NCBI GenBank assembly: GCA_938045435.1
Contig: CALIBA010000125.1
Location: 1 to 5,520, forward strand
From: an uncultured Selenomonas sp.
Lineage (GTDB): Bacteria > Bacillota > Negativicutes > Selenomonadales > Selenomonadaceae
Length of the DNA: 5,520 nt
Direction of reading: 5' to 3'
How positions within the stretch are numbered: position 1 is the first letter of the stretch; every line of letters begins with the position of its first letter. Both the position numbers and the translations under genes were made by a program. Under the pieces are notes generated by a model. The model made no database searches. It was not told the DNA's origin and saw nothing but the letters and a program-made list of their open reading frames with translations. Below are positions 5,327 through 5,520 of this stretch, piece after piece.

Positions 5327-5520
5327 TTAAGGAGATCCTTGAAAAGCATGAAACACATATGAATAAAGCGATTGAGGCACTTCGCCGTGAGTTTTCCTCG
5401 CTGCGTGCAGGACGTGCGACACCAACACTGCTCGATAAGGTAATGGTGTCATATTATGGTACGCCGACTTCGGTGAATCAGCTCGCAAAAGTGACTGTTC
5501 CGGAACCTCATATGCTCATT
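5323..5520 (+). CDS. frr: Ribosome recycling factor, 5' part (runs off the window)
   Basis: RRF splits post-termination ribosomes together with EF-G. Only the first 66 residues are present; the family is usually about 185 long, and the frame stays open to the last base. The fragment shows the helical start (IKEILEKHETHMNKAIEAL), then FSSLRAGRATPTLLD (24-38) and VSYYGTPTSVNQLAKVTVPEP (42-62), matching the conserved LR-x-GRA-x-P-x-LLD and YYG-x-x-T-x-x-NQ-x-A segments of RRF. The ATG at 5323 overlaps the pyrH TGA as ATGA. A purine-rich GGAGG at 5309-5313, inside pyrH, lies nine bases upstream. The pyrH-frr pairing is the standard bacterial arrangement, which supports the call. Confidence 0.96.
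   Translation, partial: MIKEILEKHETHMNKAIEALRREFSSLRAGRATPTLLDKVMVSYYGTPTSVNQLAKVTVPEPHMLI

Noticed and set aside
1..5520. Mobile elements, CRISPR arrays, tRNA or rRNA genes
   Set aside because: No inverted-repeat-bounded transposase, regularly spaced repeats or cloverleaf sequence was seen; every long stretch is accounted for by housekeeping genes.

Overview
The window reads as an ordinary chromosomal segment of a bacterium, most likely a Negativicute close to Selenomonas. That placement is an inference from protein flavour (a Gram-positive-type QueE with a CX3CX2C cluster motif), a roughly balanced base composition, strong AGGAGG ribosome-binding sites and the housekeeping order rpsB-tsf-pyrH-frr. 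No database search was possible. All genes lie on the + strand. No mobile element, CRISPR array, tRNA or rRNA is visible.

Region 1 (2-1320): a membrane-anchored family 2 glycosyltransferase with all the processive-type motifs (D, DxD, TED, QxxRW), followed by a long GC-rich hairpin. Region 2 (1321-2507): queD and queE, one base apart, encode two successive steps of 7-deazaguanine (queuosine precursor) synthesis. A weak hairpin with seven T's follows. Region 3 (2508-3375): a clear extended -10 promoter, a leader of about 110 nt that can fold into a pseudoknot, and rpsB (ribosomal protein S2).

Region 4 (3376-4520): a 235-base spacer rich in hairpins and ending in a very strong intrinsic terminator, placed so close to tsf that no promoter fits between them; then tsf (EF-Ts) and a second strong terminator. 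Region 5 (4521-5520): an extended -10 promoter, pyrH (UMP kinase, GTG start) and the 5' part of frr (ribosome recycling factor), which overlaps the pyrH stop as ATGA.

S2, EF-Ts and RRF serve translation, and PyrH supplies UDP for nucleic acid and envelope precursors. The sequence suggests the classical cluster is split into separately controlled pieces: rpsB under its own promoter, tsf behind an attenuator-like terminator, and pyrH-frr under a separate promoter. The most interesting material is the non-coding RNA around rpsB and tsf. I see no evidence of a novel protein system.
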